From: Unio delphinus
Lineage: Eukaryota > Mollusca > Bivalvia > Unionida > Unionidae
Length of the DNA stretch: 64,000 nucleotides
Reading direction: 5' to 3'
NCBI GenBank assembly: GCA_029339505.1
Contig: JAQISU010000114.1
Span: 2,094,501 to 2,158,500 of the forward strand
The notes beneath the pieces are model-generated. The model saw only the letters and a list, made by a program, of their open reading frames with translations, made no database searches and was not told the origin of the DNA. A program made the translations under genes and the position numbers. Position 1 is the stretch's first letter; each line of letters begins with the position of its first letter. Below are positions 1 to 14,760 of the stretch, one piece after another.

Positions 1-1207
1 GTCTATACTATGTTCATGGTCGATACTTTAGACGAGGAGAGAATTTGTAGTCTACATCATGAAATACTAGAACGAATCAAGAAGAAAGAACCAATGAAAG
101 ACAGACGAGTTAAAGGAATCAATAACAATATGATAAAAGAACGGATTGCTACTTTTATTCCTAGTGCTCGTCGGTCGAGTCAAGCATGACAATCCAAAAG
201 ATCACACGCTCCCAAGAGGAATATCGAACACTTGGTGATTTATTAAGCAGTAACAACAACACAAATTGTTCAGCGTTATTACAATCCAGCACATGCAACT
301 GGCTGTGCATCTATTCAACATTTGTTTCGTTACGCCAAAACCCAAACTCAAAATTTTACGTCTGCAAGATTACGCGAACAATCTAAGTGTGCGTTTAACA
401 AATCTATTTAACGAAAAGGTTTTCAGACAATAAACTAAAGAAATCGATCATCCATAGTAAATTGAATTGGGTGCTGTCTCTTATTGATTGACTTACAGAC
501 AAACAAACCAACATACATTTATATTGACAGATATGCATATATGAGTAAGTTTGTGTGACTCGGAAGTTGTCGAGAAATGACCAAAAGAGAATCAAAGTAA
601 GAAATGTTTGTTTATTCGTATTGTAAATTACATGAACATCACAAAACCTTCTGGAGCTTTGTAAAGATCTATTCAATATGTGTTGCAAGCAGGTGGTTTG
701 TTCAACCATATGTTGGTACACAGTGAGCATTGCATCCGCCACAGTAGTTTGCTCTGTAATAGTAATAGTTGTATTAGTATTAGTCAAAGATGATGCTACT
801 AGTAGCAATGATATTGTTGTTAGTAGTTGTAAGCGTGAGAAAGACAATGATAATAATAATAATCATCATCATTATTATCGACATAATCAGTATCCTCTTT
901 ATCTGCCTTTTCCTTCTTACTGTTGCTAAAGTTGCTATTTTCAACAATGTCTTATCTGTCTTCTTTTTCCTCTACATTTTTATTATAACTGCTTCTAAGT
1001 AGAATACCGAATATTCTTGTTGACCAAACCTATTATCTTTTGACCCGGTAATTAAAACATTTACAGTGACAGTCATAAACAATTCCACTCAAATCTACAT
1101 GGAGACCATAAGATTGCATTATGCTTACTATATAAACACCTTTGACTTATTCAAAGCAGGCGAGACAAGAACATGTTAAAAATGACAAGCAGTTCTTAAT
1201 TTGTTAG

Positions 1208-1307
<100 letters not shown>

Positions 1308-1489
1308 TCATTCAATCCTTGATCGATCCATACGTTGGAGTAATTCGTGCTTAAATCCCTATATAGGTTTAAACATTGATTTAGCGTGTAAGTTGTCGGG
1401 GAGAGAAAATGGATTAATACCTGCATATGGTTCCTGGAGGACACTGCTTATATGTACAAGGGTCCTGATAGCAAAACACTGACACACAT

Positions 1490-1531
<42 letters not shown>

Positions 1532-1849
1532 GTCATTACAACGGATCAGAGCAGCAAACAACTGTGATTGAGGCAGAGAACGATTTGATGCAATACTCGT
1601 TCATGAGACTAAATAGCTTCAATGAGTTTTAGGTTGATATGCGTGAAGAGAAGTTCGAAGAAAGGGGAGTAATTATAAATGTATCGTTGCTCAATCTTAC
1701 AAACAAAACAAATAATAGCATTATATTTGTTTGCTACTTTGCATGTTCTAATTCATTAGAGAAAGTGAAGTAAACCAAACGTTTTTAAAAATATAAAATT
1801 CAAATTTGAATCAAAATAAAAATGTCAAACTATTGCAACAGATACATTA

Positions 1850-1889
<40 letters not shown>

Positions 1890-3487
1890 CACAAAATTCC
1901 GAATGTCTATTGTCATTTGCATAAATGCTAAATATAAGAACACTTCTGTGATTAAGCTCAGATAGATGGTCTTGGAGAGATAACCAAACAAATACTTTGG
2001 CAACAAGAGTTTTAAATTATGTAAGAAATTAATCCATTTGAAATTAGCGTGTAAAATAAAATACAATAAATGTTACACACTATGGAACAAGAAAGGTAGT
2101 ACAGCCATATGTTTTGTCAGGCCCTCGATTTACATGGAGGTTAAAAATGTGACGATTAATCCATATAGTGAAGCTTTCGTGTCGCTTCTAACGTAATCTA
2201 AAAATGATCCGTGTCATTGTAGTTTATAATACATTATCTAATGATATTGAAACGAATGCAAAAGGCACATAGTTGTTATGGATACACATTACCCAAAACT
2301 CTATTGGGGTTGGACTACTAATTAATCTCTAAATATAACTTAATTTAATTCAACCTTTAAAAAATTAAAATAATTTCTGCGCTAGATTGGCAAACAAACC
2401 ACACATGCTTCTGTTAATTAGAGCTAGATAATTTTTTAAAAAAAAAACATTCAGGCTTGAAAAATATGTTTCAGAACATATTATTGTGACCCGTTCTGTT
2501 AAACACGGGCCTCTCCTTGTCGGCACCAAAGAGGAATCCCTCGCACCTAGAATTCATATGCTATTTTGTCAGTAGGAACGAAAATACATGTACGCATAAT
2601 AAAAAAAATGATTGATGTCAATTATAATTCATCATTCTGAAATTGATAAAATTAATAGCGAAAATCAAAATAACTATACTTACTAGTTAAAGATTGTGTC
2701 TCAAAATGTTCAATTTTCCATTTCCCAACGGTGGACTCCTTTTATGGCTGTAAAATAATAAGTTGTCCGATATTAAGACGAGTGGTTCCTTTTTAAATAA
2801 TTTTAAGATAGGTCTGGTGGGTGTATTTATGCGCATGTACTTTCATTATTGATTCTAGTTTGATTTTGCCATTTTCTTTATATGCTTAGGCTTGGTCTTT
2901 TCAACCCTATTTTGTGAAATTGAAGATTATTTTTCTTCATAAAAACCATTACCAGCACAGAACATTAGGCTGCTTGTACTGGCTAGATGACATTTGCGTG
3001 CCCCGTTTGATGAGACTTGTATTGATATCAAAAGTATATTGTACATTTTTGCGCCTTCGATCATACCGTAACTATAAACTTTGGCGCCTAAACATTTTTA
3101 ATTTCCCGCGTGACAATAAATCAAAGTTCAGATTTGAGTTTATAAATATTCAGTGATCATATACCTGTATGTGTGATTGAGTGATCAAATACCTGTGTGT
3201 GACTGAGTGATCAAACATGTGCCTACATTTGCAGAGTACTTTTTGTATTGCAACAATGGTAAAAGGAAGTTATACATTGAGAGGTGAGAGTTGAATTGAA
3301 TGCAAAATTTAGTAACTCTCTTAAATTACGCAGTATGACTTTGTTTTTCGGTAATTACTTTTTCTATACAAATTTTATCTTGAAAAAAACTCTGATCAAC
3401 ATCGGTAACGATTGCCAAGAATGTACAAGACAATGTATACGCAATATAAAAAAAATGCTTGATATTTAGAGTTTGATCTAGACTAAA

Positions 3488-3489
<2 letters not shown>

Positions 3490-3534
<45 letters not shown>
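3490..3534. repeat. (GA)n microsatellite
   Basis: Pure GA tract. The orthologous tract in copy B (20540-20622) is almost twice as long. Similar tracts lie at 1856-1887, 9681-9732 and 18345-18383. Confidence 0.95.
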
Positions 3535-3537
<3 letters not shown>

Positions 3538-3540
3538 CTG

Positions 3541-3669
3541 TTTCGACACGACGAAGAGCTGAAATGGATGGAAGACGTTATAAAAAACAATAACAGAGAA
3601 CAAAATCAGTCGACTCTAGAAACTGTTACCTTTTATACCAAGTACAAAAATAAACTTTACAGTGTGTAG
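3541..3669 (+). other. Short open frame shared by duplicates (3541-3669 and 20630-20767)
   Basis: Both copies keep a frame on the plus strand containing MEDVIKNNNREQNQSTLE and ending with a stop just after KYKNKL. A shorter relative starts near 9733 after (GA)n. Between the two long copies about half the codon changes are silent, which does not establish coding. It may be a terminal exon or chance. Confidence 0.2.
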
Positions 3670-4839
3670 ATAACAATGTTTACTATGAAATTTGGTTTTT
3701 GCAATTTCATTCTTCAAGGCTGCAACTGGAAATGTATGAGGAACAATGGACGCAAAATGCTTGTATTGATCCTGTAATGACACCCATTATGTTATGCGTC
3801 TTTTAATATAAATGCATCTATATTCTTCCAAATTACTTCATTTAAAGAAATAAATACCTAAATAAATATTTTTAAAAAATAGACAAGAAATAAAGGAAGT
3901 GACACGGAAAGATAGTATGTAGGAACAAACAAAAGACGGTAGAAAAATAAACTACACGTATAACATTTCTATCTAATAAACGGATGAATTAGGCTAACAA
4001 TTATAGCATTTCCATCTGATAAAACGGATGAATTAGGCTAACAAGTATAACATTTCCATCTGATAAAACGGATGAATTAGGCTAACAAGTATAGCATTTC
4101 CTTCTGATAAAGAATTAGGCTATAAGGCATTATCACTATGTAAGTGGGTTTTTTTAAAATATTTTTTTTGCTTGTTCGTGACCGTCATGAAAACGTGATT
4201 GATTTTATGATTTATGATGTTTACGTCAAAATGTAGTATCAATTAACTCAAGTTCATTATCAAATAGACGTGGAGAAAGAGTGAGTGGTAATACATTTTA
4301 CACAAAAGATAAGATGCAGAATTAATTTGGTAACTAGATGACACGTATATGTATATTGATTGTATATATCAAGAAAACATACAGACAGACAGATATATAA
4401 AGACGCAGAGATAACAATAAATATATAATACTTACCCTACACTGATGACATCAACATAAGACAAATAATGTGTGCTTTCAGCATTCTTTTAAATCGAAAC
4501 GACGGTGAATTTAAGTGTTTTATTTGTATTACTTAGTTTTTCGGTATTAAATAGACGGCAATTTATGTTTCCAGAATACTTGCACGAAATCTTGAACTGG
4601 ACAAAACTGGATTATTATGCTACAAATGAATGTTGACAACCAAACCCACATCCTAGTATCAGTATTAAAAGGGTTTTTCCTGTTTCGTACTTAGAAATGC
4701 TGTTTTAACTTGCTATGATAATCTATAAACGATTTTGATTTTGGTTTTGCTGTATTATGCATACTAAACAAGAGCAACTCTTAGGTTCTTACGCAAAAAG
4801 CAAAATTAGATATTAAAAACCTCTCCATTGACAAACATT

Positions 4840-4840
<1 letters not shown>

Positions 4841-4882
<42 letters not shown>
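4841..4882. repeat. (CA)n microsatellite
   Basis: Pure CA dinucleotide tract. Confidence 0.95.
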
Positions 4883-4883
<1 letters not shown>

Positions 4884-6144
4884 CCAAAGGTCACATGTTG
4901 AAGTTAGTGATATTAATTATGTATTTTCATAGTATGGGTGTATATATAAAGTTTCGTACACAAAGTATTTATGACTTTTAATATAACTAAAATGTTTTTT
5001 GTATACCTAGTCTTATCTAGGAACTCATGCGTGAAATACTTCTACACATATTTACTGCCTGTGATAAGGATTAATATTTATATAAAGAATTGCCGATAAA
5101 GCGTGCGTGTCATGGAATATCAAAATCCATCTCTGTCGAGAAAGATTACATACGGTCTTCATTGTTTCTTTACCATAAACATCTAACTCGTAGATAATAA
5201 TAGCAAACGGCAATACAGAGGTTTCTGACCCTCCCCACCCCCAATCCAAATTCACATCATCCCACCCCATTCATATTGCGATCCTCTGGAAACTTATAAG
5301 ACATTAGATCATTATGTATTATAATTAATTTTGCTGTACTTACTAAAGTAACACAATCTGAATCACTAATTCTGTAAGAATAAAACTCAATGGAATGAAC
5401 TGTACACGTGATTAAAAAAATGAATGTGTCATGATCGAAGTCTTATTCCTACCTCTTCGACCATATCAGTCACTAATTTCTCAGGAATCATAATTCAATT
5501 GCATCTTTCAACTTCCTTTAATCTATCTGGTTCATGAGACACATAAATGAGAATTCTCAAAACATAACAATTATATTCCAAGATACATTCACTTTTCTGA
5601 TTTGGAAAGAGTTTTTTTTTCATTTGTTCAGCTAATGTAATAACCGTCCCATCCTATTAGTACATATTGTAACTGCACGAAGTCTTCTAATTATTCAAAG
5701 CAGAATTCAAATTAACTGTTGACACTTATTAGCTTCTATGAAGAAAATAACATTATTGAAGCAAGTCTGGGTCTAATGTTTAATAAGATAGTTTATTATT
5801 GTATGTTACAAGCCCAAAAGAAAACACACCCGTTTACCCCAACACCCTCCACTAATTATTCACAAGGGGAAAATAGTTTCTGGTCAACAGTGGCAATGTA
5901 CAATAAAACTTTATACCTTCCAAGAACCTAATCTATTCTTGAAATAGTTGATGCTCTGAGATGACACGTACATCTCTTGTTTTATTAATGTGACAGTAAT
6001 CGATTAAGATAGAAGCCATTATACATGGTACATGTGACAGGCAGTAAGAGAATATTTAGATTAACCGCAGGCATTTGTATACTAATAAGACACAAGAACA
6101 GATCAGGTAAGAGAAGACTCGAGTAACTGTTTATCCAAGCTGAT

Positions 6145-6398
6145 CTTCTGTTTGTTTGTTTATGTAGTGTTTAACGCCATTTTTCAGCACACAGTAATAC
6201 ATGGCGGCCATTATTATTGATGGAAGAAGAACCCGGGAAAACCCCTGGAAAGAACCACCGACCCACGAGAAGCTACTGGCAAGCTTTCTCACATAACTAC
6301 ATTAGCCGAATCTTAGACTCGAACCCACGCAGACAGAGGTGAGACGGCAGTGATCCGTAACGGAAAGCGCTTTAGACCACTCTGCCACTCTGGGCCCC
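6145..6398 (-). repeat. tRNA-derived SINE (shared by duplication copies)
   Basis: On the minus strand the element starts with a tRNA-like head (AGAGTGGTCTAAAGCGC; box B GTTCGAGTC). It then has a central block with GGGTCGGTGGTTCTTTCC and ends GCTGAAAAATGGCGTTAAACACT followed by CA-rich repeats. The layout is that of mollusc tRNA-headed SINEs with a conserved core. The orthologous copy in the duplicate lies at 22899-23133 and is truncated at its head. Confidence 0.75.
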
Positions 6399-6802
6399 TT
6401 TGATCTTCTGTGGTAATCATCATAATTGCTTAGTTGCATACACATTAACCATTTTCTTCAATAAAAAAATCTTCATTCCAGATGACGTTTAGTAAATCCG
6501 AAGACATTTTTAATTTATTTTCTTAAATGTGCAACCAGGCTTTTTACTTTAGTAATTAGTTTGTGAGTACAGAGTCACGTCTAAGAAGAAACTTACTTTT
6601 CATTTGCATTTTTACATATTAAAAGATCTGATTTACCTGCCAATAACCTTTGAGTTTATATTCTAGATGCCTCAATTACATGTTTTGGTATCATGCAATT
6701 CTCAGTCATTGTAATTATTGCCACTCGGTTTGTTCTTGGTCTAAATGTCCCAGACTAAATCATCAGTACTGTGTCATTCTCAATACCAAAGCTATTGTTG
6801 TA

Positions 6803-9676
6803 GATTAATCAACTGGTAAGTTTCTTAATAAGCGCAAATATTGTGTTTACATAATATATAAATCACATTAATTGCCAGGGAATTTAAGTGTGCAATTGCT
6901 TTTTAAATTATACGAAAAACAATTTTCATAATTAATTTTACTCTGGTCAATCATAAGCAGTAGTTATAAAAACAATTTTAAAGACAATCAATTATGTTGT
7001 CAGTCAGAATCTATAAATTACGTTGTATAACTCTTCTCCTCGAACAATGTCTATTTGATATGGATTGGAAGTTCAGCTATCTTTTTTTTAAAACCATGCT
7101 AAGATATTTGGTCAATTTCATTGAGTCGAAAGACTGACCCCTTTAAGGTTTTAACACTGACATGGGTGAAAGGTCAAGGCGACATTTCGCAAAGATTTCT
7201 CAGGTTTCGATGTGGTAAAATCCTAATGCTTAATGCATTCTACTGTACGGTTCAATGCTTATTCAAAATTCGAAACTTTACATAAATAAATATAAAATAA
7301 AGAAAATAGAAAATAAACAATAGTAAATGAATTAAGGAAAGGACGGAATAAAATGTTTCATGTTAAGAAGACATTACTTTGTGTTGGTATATTTTATATG
7401 TACGTTTATTTTTTCTTGATAACTACGATCAAAACCTGATTTATTAGCATGCGTTAGCACTAATATATGGTTTCACGTCAAAAGGTGGTTTAGTGTAAAA
7501 CACAAGGCACGTACATTATCAATTACGGCAGTAAACAAGAATAACAGGTAGTAAAATTGATCATTGATCATCATTTAAGCCAGATGGACAAAATGCTTCC
7601 TGACATGCGTACTTGCTCTCTAAATAAATGCTCAGACTTTTGAAAAATATTGTTCAGATGCTTCATGTTTCTTCAAGACGTATATTGTCATTAAATATTA
7701 TAAATTTCTTTTCTTTTCTGCAGTTCTTACGACTTTACATGATCATTCTTTTTCCGAAAAGTGTTTGTTCCTATTTTTGGAGTAAAATAAACTATGCGTA
7801 TTAAGTCTAGTAGACAAACTGTATCCTGCATAGGATGTGTGCAATTTGTCCATTCTACTCTTCTATCCTAGCAGAACAAAGTAGTCCTGATTGGGCCTCT
7901 AATATTTTAATATATCTTGTAATCGTAACAGGATGACCCTACCGAAAATTGTAATTTTTCTGACAATTGTCACGAGTCTGAATATAATATTTATAAGTTT
8001 CTCTCATGTTATTTGGTGGTCGAGTTTCTGAAATGGTCTTGGAGTTTACCTTACGCGAGGTGATTGATAGATTGCTCCGCCTACCAAATCACGTGACATG
8101 ATTCCCTTCTAACCTTCGACAAACTTGCTGTATTTGTCAAATAACCGTTTCAGCTTAAGTGAAATGTTTAATGAAAACGATTTGTATTATTCTAAAAAAT
8201 GTAAAATTTCAAAGTTGTATAAAGTATACTGCAGTATGCAATATTTATTTTTGTAGTTTTTTGTAGTAGTTCAATTTCTTTTTGTAATAATCTAAGTGTC
8301 ATATGTCAGTAAATAATAAAATCAAATTTTAAAGCTGTTTAAGAACTTGTTCATATGCAAGGAAATTTGCTCCGAAACATGTTAATGTATTTAGTATATA
8401 ATTAATTTTATCTGGTTTATGTTCATGTTGCCTTGGAAGTAAATGAATTAAAAATTAAGAACAAAATTAATACTGTTTAGAAGCATACTGCTATACATAA
8501 TAATGTTAAAGATCTACTATAATAGTTAGATGGCACTTTTATCAATTATGTCTGTTAATATAAACACGTAAATGCATGCTTAATATATGGGAATACAATT
8601 ATCTGAAACCATTGTTTTTGCATTTCTTTATTATTCCATTGTGTATCCCCATCCCTCATTCGGCACATCGAGAAAGTAAACAGTTACTCAAATATCTGAA
8701 AGATCGAAACGATAAATCATTGTGTTTGGGACAAGTCAACGTTAAAGTGTTCAAGGAATACATCTAATTCCTCCATTTTGATAAGCTGGATATCGACAAT
8801 CAGAATTACAAAGCAGCCACTGTATTACTTTTACACTTATCAATCGAGAAATCAACAAATCATTGCAAAAATTATAAATGCTTATCATGATCAGTTTATT
8901 ATTGCCAAAATCAGTTTGTCGTATTAAAATGGCTGACGTAAGCAGTACGTGGAGGTGCGTTTAATTTGCGCTCTCTGATTGATTAATTGATCAGCATGAT
9001 TGACAATTGGCAATAGATCAGTTGGTACTTTATTTACATGACTTATGCTACGGAAAACGGTTGGAAACGATTTTTTTTTATCACTTGTCGGAGTAGATCT
9101 AAAGATACAGAATCTGCTCAAATGTCAATGTGTGTAATACATATTTGTGCTTTTCATCTGACAGGATTCTTGTATCTACCAATCAGATACGTTCCAAAGT
9201 GATTGTAGATTTCGTCTTTTGCGTTCCGTCTTTTTATTCGTATATGTGGGATGACGTTTATCTTTGTATGCCCGTTATATACTGATCGAGGTGATAGAGA
9301 CATTTACCGTCAGAAATGGGTCCCCGAGTACTTGAATAGTCTACAGTACGCATTTAGGGATTACTGTCATCTCACCTGTTTCTTCTTGTTTGAGTCATGG
9401 TCGCGGAGAATGTGGGTATGTGAGAAAGCTTACAAGCAGATTCCCTTAGGTTGATGGTTTATACAGTGATTTATCCTCTTTTTTCTTCGACCAGATAAAC
9501 CAGCTGCCATGTGTAGCCTGTATTCTGCTGAAAAATGGCGTTAGCTTCAAGACAAGCCAAAAAAAAAGAATTATTACCAACCTACGAAAGACAGCAAGTT
9601 AACTAATTACGGATCTCAGCTGGAAAAACAACATTTGAGGTAAATTAGGTACAGCCTCCAAAGTATCGTACTCATT

Positions 9677-9736
<60 letters not shown>

Positions 9737-10558
9737 GAGCAGCTTCAACTTGATAAAAAACTGAAAAAGATGGAATATATTTTTTACAAGTAAGAACATA
9801 AAACAAATCGGTAGATTAATCAATTGGTAAGTTTCGTAATAAGCGCAAATATTGTGTTTACATAATATATAAATCACATTAATTGCCAGGGAATTTAAGT
9901 GTGCAATTGCTTTTTAAATTATACGAGAAACAATTTTCATAATTAATTTTACTCTGGTCAATCATAAGCAGTAGTTATAAAAGCAATTTTAAAGACAATC
10001 AATTATGTTGTCAGTCAGAATCTATGAATTACGTTGTATAACTCTTCTCCTCGAACAATGTCTATTTGATATGGATTGGAAGTTCAGCTATCTTTTTTTT
10101 AAAACCATGCTAAGATATTTGGTCAATTTCATTGAGTCGAAAGACTGACCCCTTTAAGGTTTTAACACTGACATGGGTGAAAGGTCAAGGCGACATTTAG
10201 CAAAGATTTCTCAGGTTTCGATGTGGTAAAATCCTAATGCGTAATGCATTCTACTGTACGGTTCAATGCTTATTCAAAATTCCAAACTTCACATAAATAA
10301 ATATAAAATAAAGAAAATGGGAAAAAAAAAAACAATAGTAAATAAATAAAAGAAAGGACGGAATAAAACGTTTAATGTTAAGAAGACATTACTTTGTATT
10401 GGTATATTTATATGTACTTTTAGTTTTTCTTGATAACTGCTTTATTAGCATGCGTTAGCACTAATATATGGTTTCACGTCAAAAGGTGGTATAGTGTAAA
10501 ACACAAGGCACTACATTATCAATTACGTGAGTAAACATGAATAACAGGTAGTAAAATT
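6803..10558. repeat. Direct repeat pair 6803-7557 / 9807-10558
   Basis: About 750 bp starting GTAGATTAATCAA.TGGTAAGTTTC is present twice in the same orientation (6803-7557 and 9807-10558) with few differences, such as a 15-bp deletion near 10440. The second copy leads into the orphan first exon at 10656. Between the two lie 7558-9680, with no gene I can support, a (GA)n tract at 9681-9732 and a short SINE tail fragment near 9500-9545. Confidence 0.75.
9500..9545 (+). repeat. SINE 3'-end fragment
   Basis: CTGCTGAAAAATGGCGTTAG is the tail of the SINE family described at 6145, here in the opposite orientation and without core or head. Confidence 0.45.
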
Positions 10559-10655
10559 GACAGAAAAGAAATTATGTATACAAAGTAATTCTTAAAAAGC
10601 ATATACAGACAGACAGATATATATAACACAAATTACATAGCTATTTAATACATAC

Positions 10656-10704
10656 CCAAAGCTGTCGCCACCAGCATAAAGCAAACAATTTGTATTTTTA
10701 ACAT
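10656..10704 (-). CDS. Orphan first exon of the cysteine-rich peptide family
   Basis: ATG at 10704 opens 16 codons plus one base, MLKIQIVCFMLVATALG, then a GTATGT donor. Length, phase and hydrophobic profile match exon 1 of copies A and B. The flanks are also homologous: about 148 bp upstream lies the same block reading ACAACCAAACCCACATCCT on the plus strand. I found no exon 2 or exon 3 downstream, so this is either a truncated duplicate or a gene whose other exons have diverged or been lost. Confidence 0.5.
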
Positions 10705-12094
10705 TTCTACTCGGAATGACAGCTATGCAAGATGCTCTGCTTATTTCTTAATACTTAAGTATTAACTAGAAGCCAATTTATGTCTCACCAGGATACTTTC
10801 ACATGTTCGTTAAATGGAATAAACTAGATTGGTATGGTAAACATAAATATTGACAACCAAACCCACATCCTGATGTAATAATTAAACGCGTAATACGTGT
10901 GTTGCGTCTGCATTGAAAAACGTTGAAAAACTACTATGCTATTATATAGACGACTTTCATAAACAACCCCTCCCCATGGACGCAACCTTCCATTAACACA
11001 TAAAAGGGCAAATTCAGATATCGAAATTTAAGTTGCTTCAACACGAAGTTAAACACAGATAATTAATTGCAGTGGTATTACCTTATTACCTATGTTATAT
11101 GTAGGCTTATTGCCTCTCTTAATAAGTTTAAAGATTGCAGTTTCAATTGACCTGATCCTATTTACGCTACAATCATCGTTTTCATACATTATATTTTATA
11201 TCCCATAATACTTTCAAGACTCATAATATCAATGGAACATTATTCAATCTCTTGGATGTAATCTTGTATTAAAAACCGATCTCTTTTGTCAATATATTTA
11301 CAGATTCCATAACTTTCTCATCAAACTTCTTTATATTTTGTCTGATTTTGTCTCAAGGTATACCATTCATTTCTCATGATATCATTAAAACTTGAAAACT
11401 CTTTTATTCCTATTTATTTGAAAGTTTTTTAAACGTTTTTATCCGATATTTTTAATCGATTTTGATTACCATCGATATACCTCTCAAAATGTTTATTATC
11501 TCGCTTTTTATATCGATACAGATTTAATTTTAGTATGTTTCTCAGTTTTTTTTCCTTCTCGCATTTGATAAACTGACGCGGAATCCGTATGCCAAATGTA
11601 ACATATATCTTTCCGACCAATAGTTTTCACCTGGTGTATCAACAAATGCTTCTTTTTAACCTTTCTCTTGCAATTTACATCACTCATCGTTTTGGTGGCA
11701 CTGGAAACATGATTTAAATGTTGAGACTGTAATAGTCTTTCTGGATGATGTGTAATTAACACGTTTGCAAATCTATCTAGTCCCTGATTATCAGGTTATG
11801 AGTCCAAAAGGGTACTAGAAAAATGAATGCGTCATTATCAATGACTCTTGCCTCTTTGACTATATCAATCTCTAACTTGTCAATTACTATACAATCAAGT
11901 ACAGCCAACTCATACCAGAAAGATAACGCGATGATTATCTTGTAATTTATTAAAAATCAACAATGCTTAAGAAATTACATTTTTGCAAAGTTAGAGAAAA
12001 CATATGGAACTTCCCGTGTTAATTAAATTAAAACTTTGATGAGTTAAATTATCAAAGCTATATCCAAAGATATGACAAGGAAATTAAACGAGTA

Positions 12095-13618
12095 TTGAAT
12101 GACGAGCAGAAAAAGAATAAGACACGTATGGATTTTACGTTATTTAACTTTGAACGCTCTAAAGATACTAGATATTATATTCCTAAATTTTTGTTGCTCG
12201 TCGCGCTTTCAGCGTTTGTATTCAAGAACTTTTATTTCATCACTGTTGTAGTTCTAGCGTCATTGCATCTGGACGTGGACACATATTTCGAGATTCCTCA
12301 CGTACTATAGTAGATTTTGCTGAGCGGAGTTTATACCTGATGGACGACACTTAAAATGGAGAAGTGGTAAATCTTTACGGAAACTGTCATACATATTATG
12401 CAGTAATTGCTCAAACGTTTCCATGGTACGATGGACAATATTATTCAAAACCTTTGACAGAGCAGAGGTTTTCACTTCTGTCATGGTGAAAAATTACGAT
12501 GATTCAGTGGCGGAGTGAAACTTCACGAATCGGAGTATGAAGATATAGCTTTATTCTGAGCATTCAAGATGGTGTCCGTGCTATCTCTTCTTTCATTTGG
12601 TCGGTCAATACTATGTTCATGGTGGATACTTTAGACGAGGAGAGAATTTGTAGTCTAAATCATGACTTACTAGAACGAATCTACAAAGACCTTGTTAAGA
12701 TTGGAGTGAACTTAAAGAGCTATTTCACCATTGGATATTTAAATGCCCTGAGAAGCCATATTACTTATAAAGTGTTAAAAATTGCCAGACATTGATTATT
12801 CATCGACATTTGGAAGACATCGGATGCAACGACTTCCATGTACAAATTTGGAGTCCTACAAAAAGAACCCCTCTAAAGGATGTCCGAGAAACGTTCAAGA
12901 TTTATAGGCCTTGAATAAACAGATTGTTTGTTGTAAAAGAAGTATTGCCTCAAAACGTAACTTCCAAAACGTGTCTCCTGTAAATTAATGTTTGAGTGAT
13001 GTGACAGAAACTGTTTAGATGCTATAGCTAAATCTACTCTGAGAAATGTATGTCACAAAAAACTAAGAAAACCAGCAAACAACAAAGACAATGGCATAAA
13101 CAGCCACAGGGATGTAAGAAAAGAAAGAAACACACAAGAGAAGTATTTAAACATCATCTGCTCTTTTTTCTTCGAGACCACAACCTTCTTGACACCAAGT
13201 CCCACTCTGCTTGCGTCAAACACATTTTTAAGACCATTCCTCAGCTCAAGGAGAAAGAACCAATGAAAGACAGACGAGTTAAAGGAATAAAGAACAATAT
13301 GATAAAAGAACGGATTGCTACTTTTATTCCTAATGCTCGTCGGTCGAGTCAAGCATGACAATCCAAAATATCACACGCTCCCAAAAGGAATATCGAACAG
13401 TTGGTGATTTATTAAGCAGTAATAACAGCAAAAATCGTTCAGCGCTATTACAATCCAGCACATGCAACTGGCTGTGCATCTATTCAACATTTGTTTCGTT
13501 ACGCCAAAACCCAAACTCAAAATTTTACGTCTGCAAGAATACGCGAACAATCTATTTAACGAAAAAGTTTTCAGAAGATAAACTAAAGAAATCGACCATC
13601 AATAGTAAATTGAGTTAA
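12095..13618 (+). pseudogene. Unidentified decayed coding region in the duplication
   Basis: Several short open frames run on the plus strand here: 12095-12310, 12613-12795, 13050-13358 and 13355-13618. The last two are linked by an overlapping ATGA. Parts are conserved in copy A (start of the window to 386), including the segment KERIATFIPNARRSSQA and the start MTIQ.ITRSQ.EYRT. Copy A has lost the middle. The frames are broken and I do not recognise the protein. A retroelement or a decayed host gene are both possible. It is listed because the open frames persist in both copies. Confidence 0.25.
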
Positions 13619-13876
13619 TTGCTGTCTCTTATGCAGCGTTGTAAAATTGAAGATATTTTGCATTTGTTATGTGTCATCGATGTGTGTATTATTTTTTGGC
13701 TTAGCTTATTCCTTCTAAAATCTATTCACAATTAGTACGTACGAGTTTTACAATTTGTTCTAAGGCAAATATAAAACTTAAATATCTATTAGACATTATA
13801 TTTCCTTATTTTAGTATATAGTTTCTAACAAATTATTAACGTAGACTTATACAATTTTATCACTATACGGTCAAAC

Positions 13877-14350
13877 CTATTTGCATTTCATTACAAGCTT
13901 GTCTCTGTATCCTCGTTTTAATTTTGTTTTTATTAAAGACGCCTTTCCATCACCTTTTGCTTCCGTCGTCCCTGTTGCCGCTTTTGAGCCATATTGGTAA
14001 GTCCCCCCATATTTTGTTACATAAGCCTTCCATACCTTGGATTGCTCCTTGTTCCAGGCACATACAATGATGGACCGCCGCAAAATTAATCCATTTGTTT
14101 GTTTTTACAGCTTCTCGCTGGTGCTTCAAGATGGGAGTACACCCTCTTCTAAGGCGTGGTCTATGTCTTCTACTATTTTCTTTAGCGATTTGAGTCCGCT
14201 AGCAATGCTACTGATTTCGAAAGGTTTGTAATTGACCTTTAGAGAAGAAACTTCTAGCTGGGAACAAATTGTGCGTTGGATAAATTCGGGACTTAATTCT
14301 TGCTGGATCTGATTAATAATCAGAAAACAACTTCGGGGACAAACTTCCAA
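13877..14350 (-). pseudogene. Decayed unidentified coding sequence
   Basis: Two open pieces, 14350-14126 and 14083-13877, lie in one reading frame and are separated by two stop codons. The sequence has ordinary protein-like composition, with EISSIASGLKSLKKIVEDID in the first piece and NKEQSKVWKAYVTKYGG in the second. This suggests a former exon or retrogene. I do not recognise the family. Confidence 0.3.
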
Positions 14351-14661
14351 CTGAATCGTATACTCGTCCTAGAAGACTAGTCTATTAAGAGTGGTTTTCA
14401 AACCGTTTTGCGAATATCATTACTCCGGGCCTAAATATTTTTTGCGGGTACTACTGCTAATTTTGTCCGATATCCATCAGGTCAGCCACATGCTATATGT
14501 ACATAGAACATTTGGGAACATATGCTGGAAAGGTACAGACCCCAACCATCTGCTCTGTTAGCCATGGTAGGACTAAATCAAAAGTTCACTTTTACTCAAT
14601 TATCCCCCAAACATCTGATTTTCTGATGATGCGTCCAATACTAATTAAAACATCAGGACAT

Positions 14662-14664
<3 letters not shown>

Positions 14665-14758
<94 letters not shown>
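14665..14758. repeat. (AT)n microsatellite
   Basis: A pure AT tract of about 94 bp in the copy-B-only segment. Confidence 0.95.

Positions 14759-14760
<2 letters not shown>

Noticed and set aside
6690..6790. Plus-strand cysteine-rich or signal-peptide-like frames (also 23185-23285)
   Set aside because: Conserved between the duplicates, but lacks usable splice sites and gives different candidate frames; not enough to call an exon.
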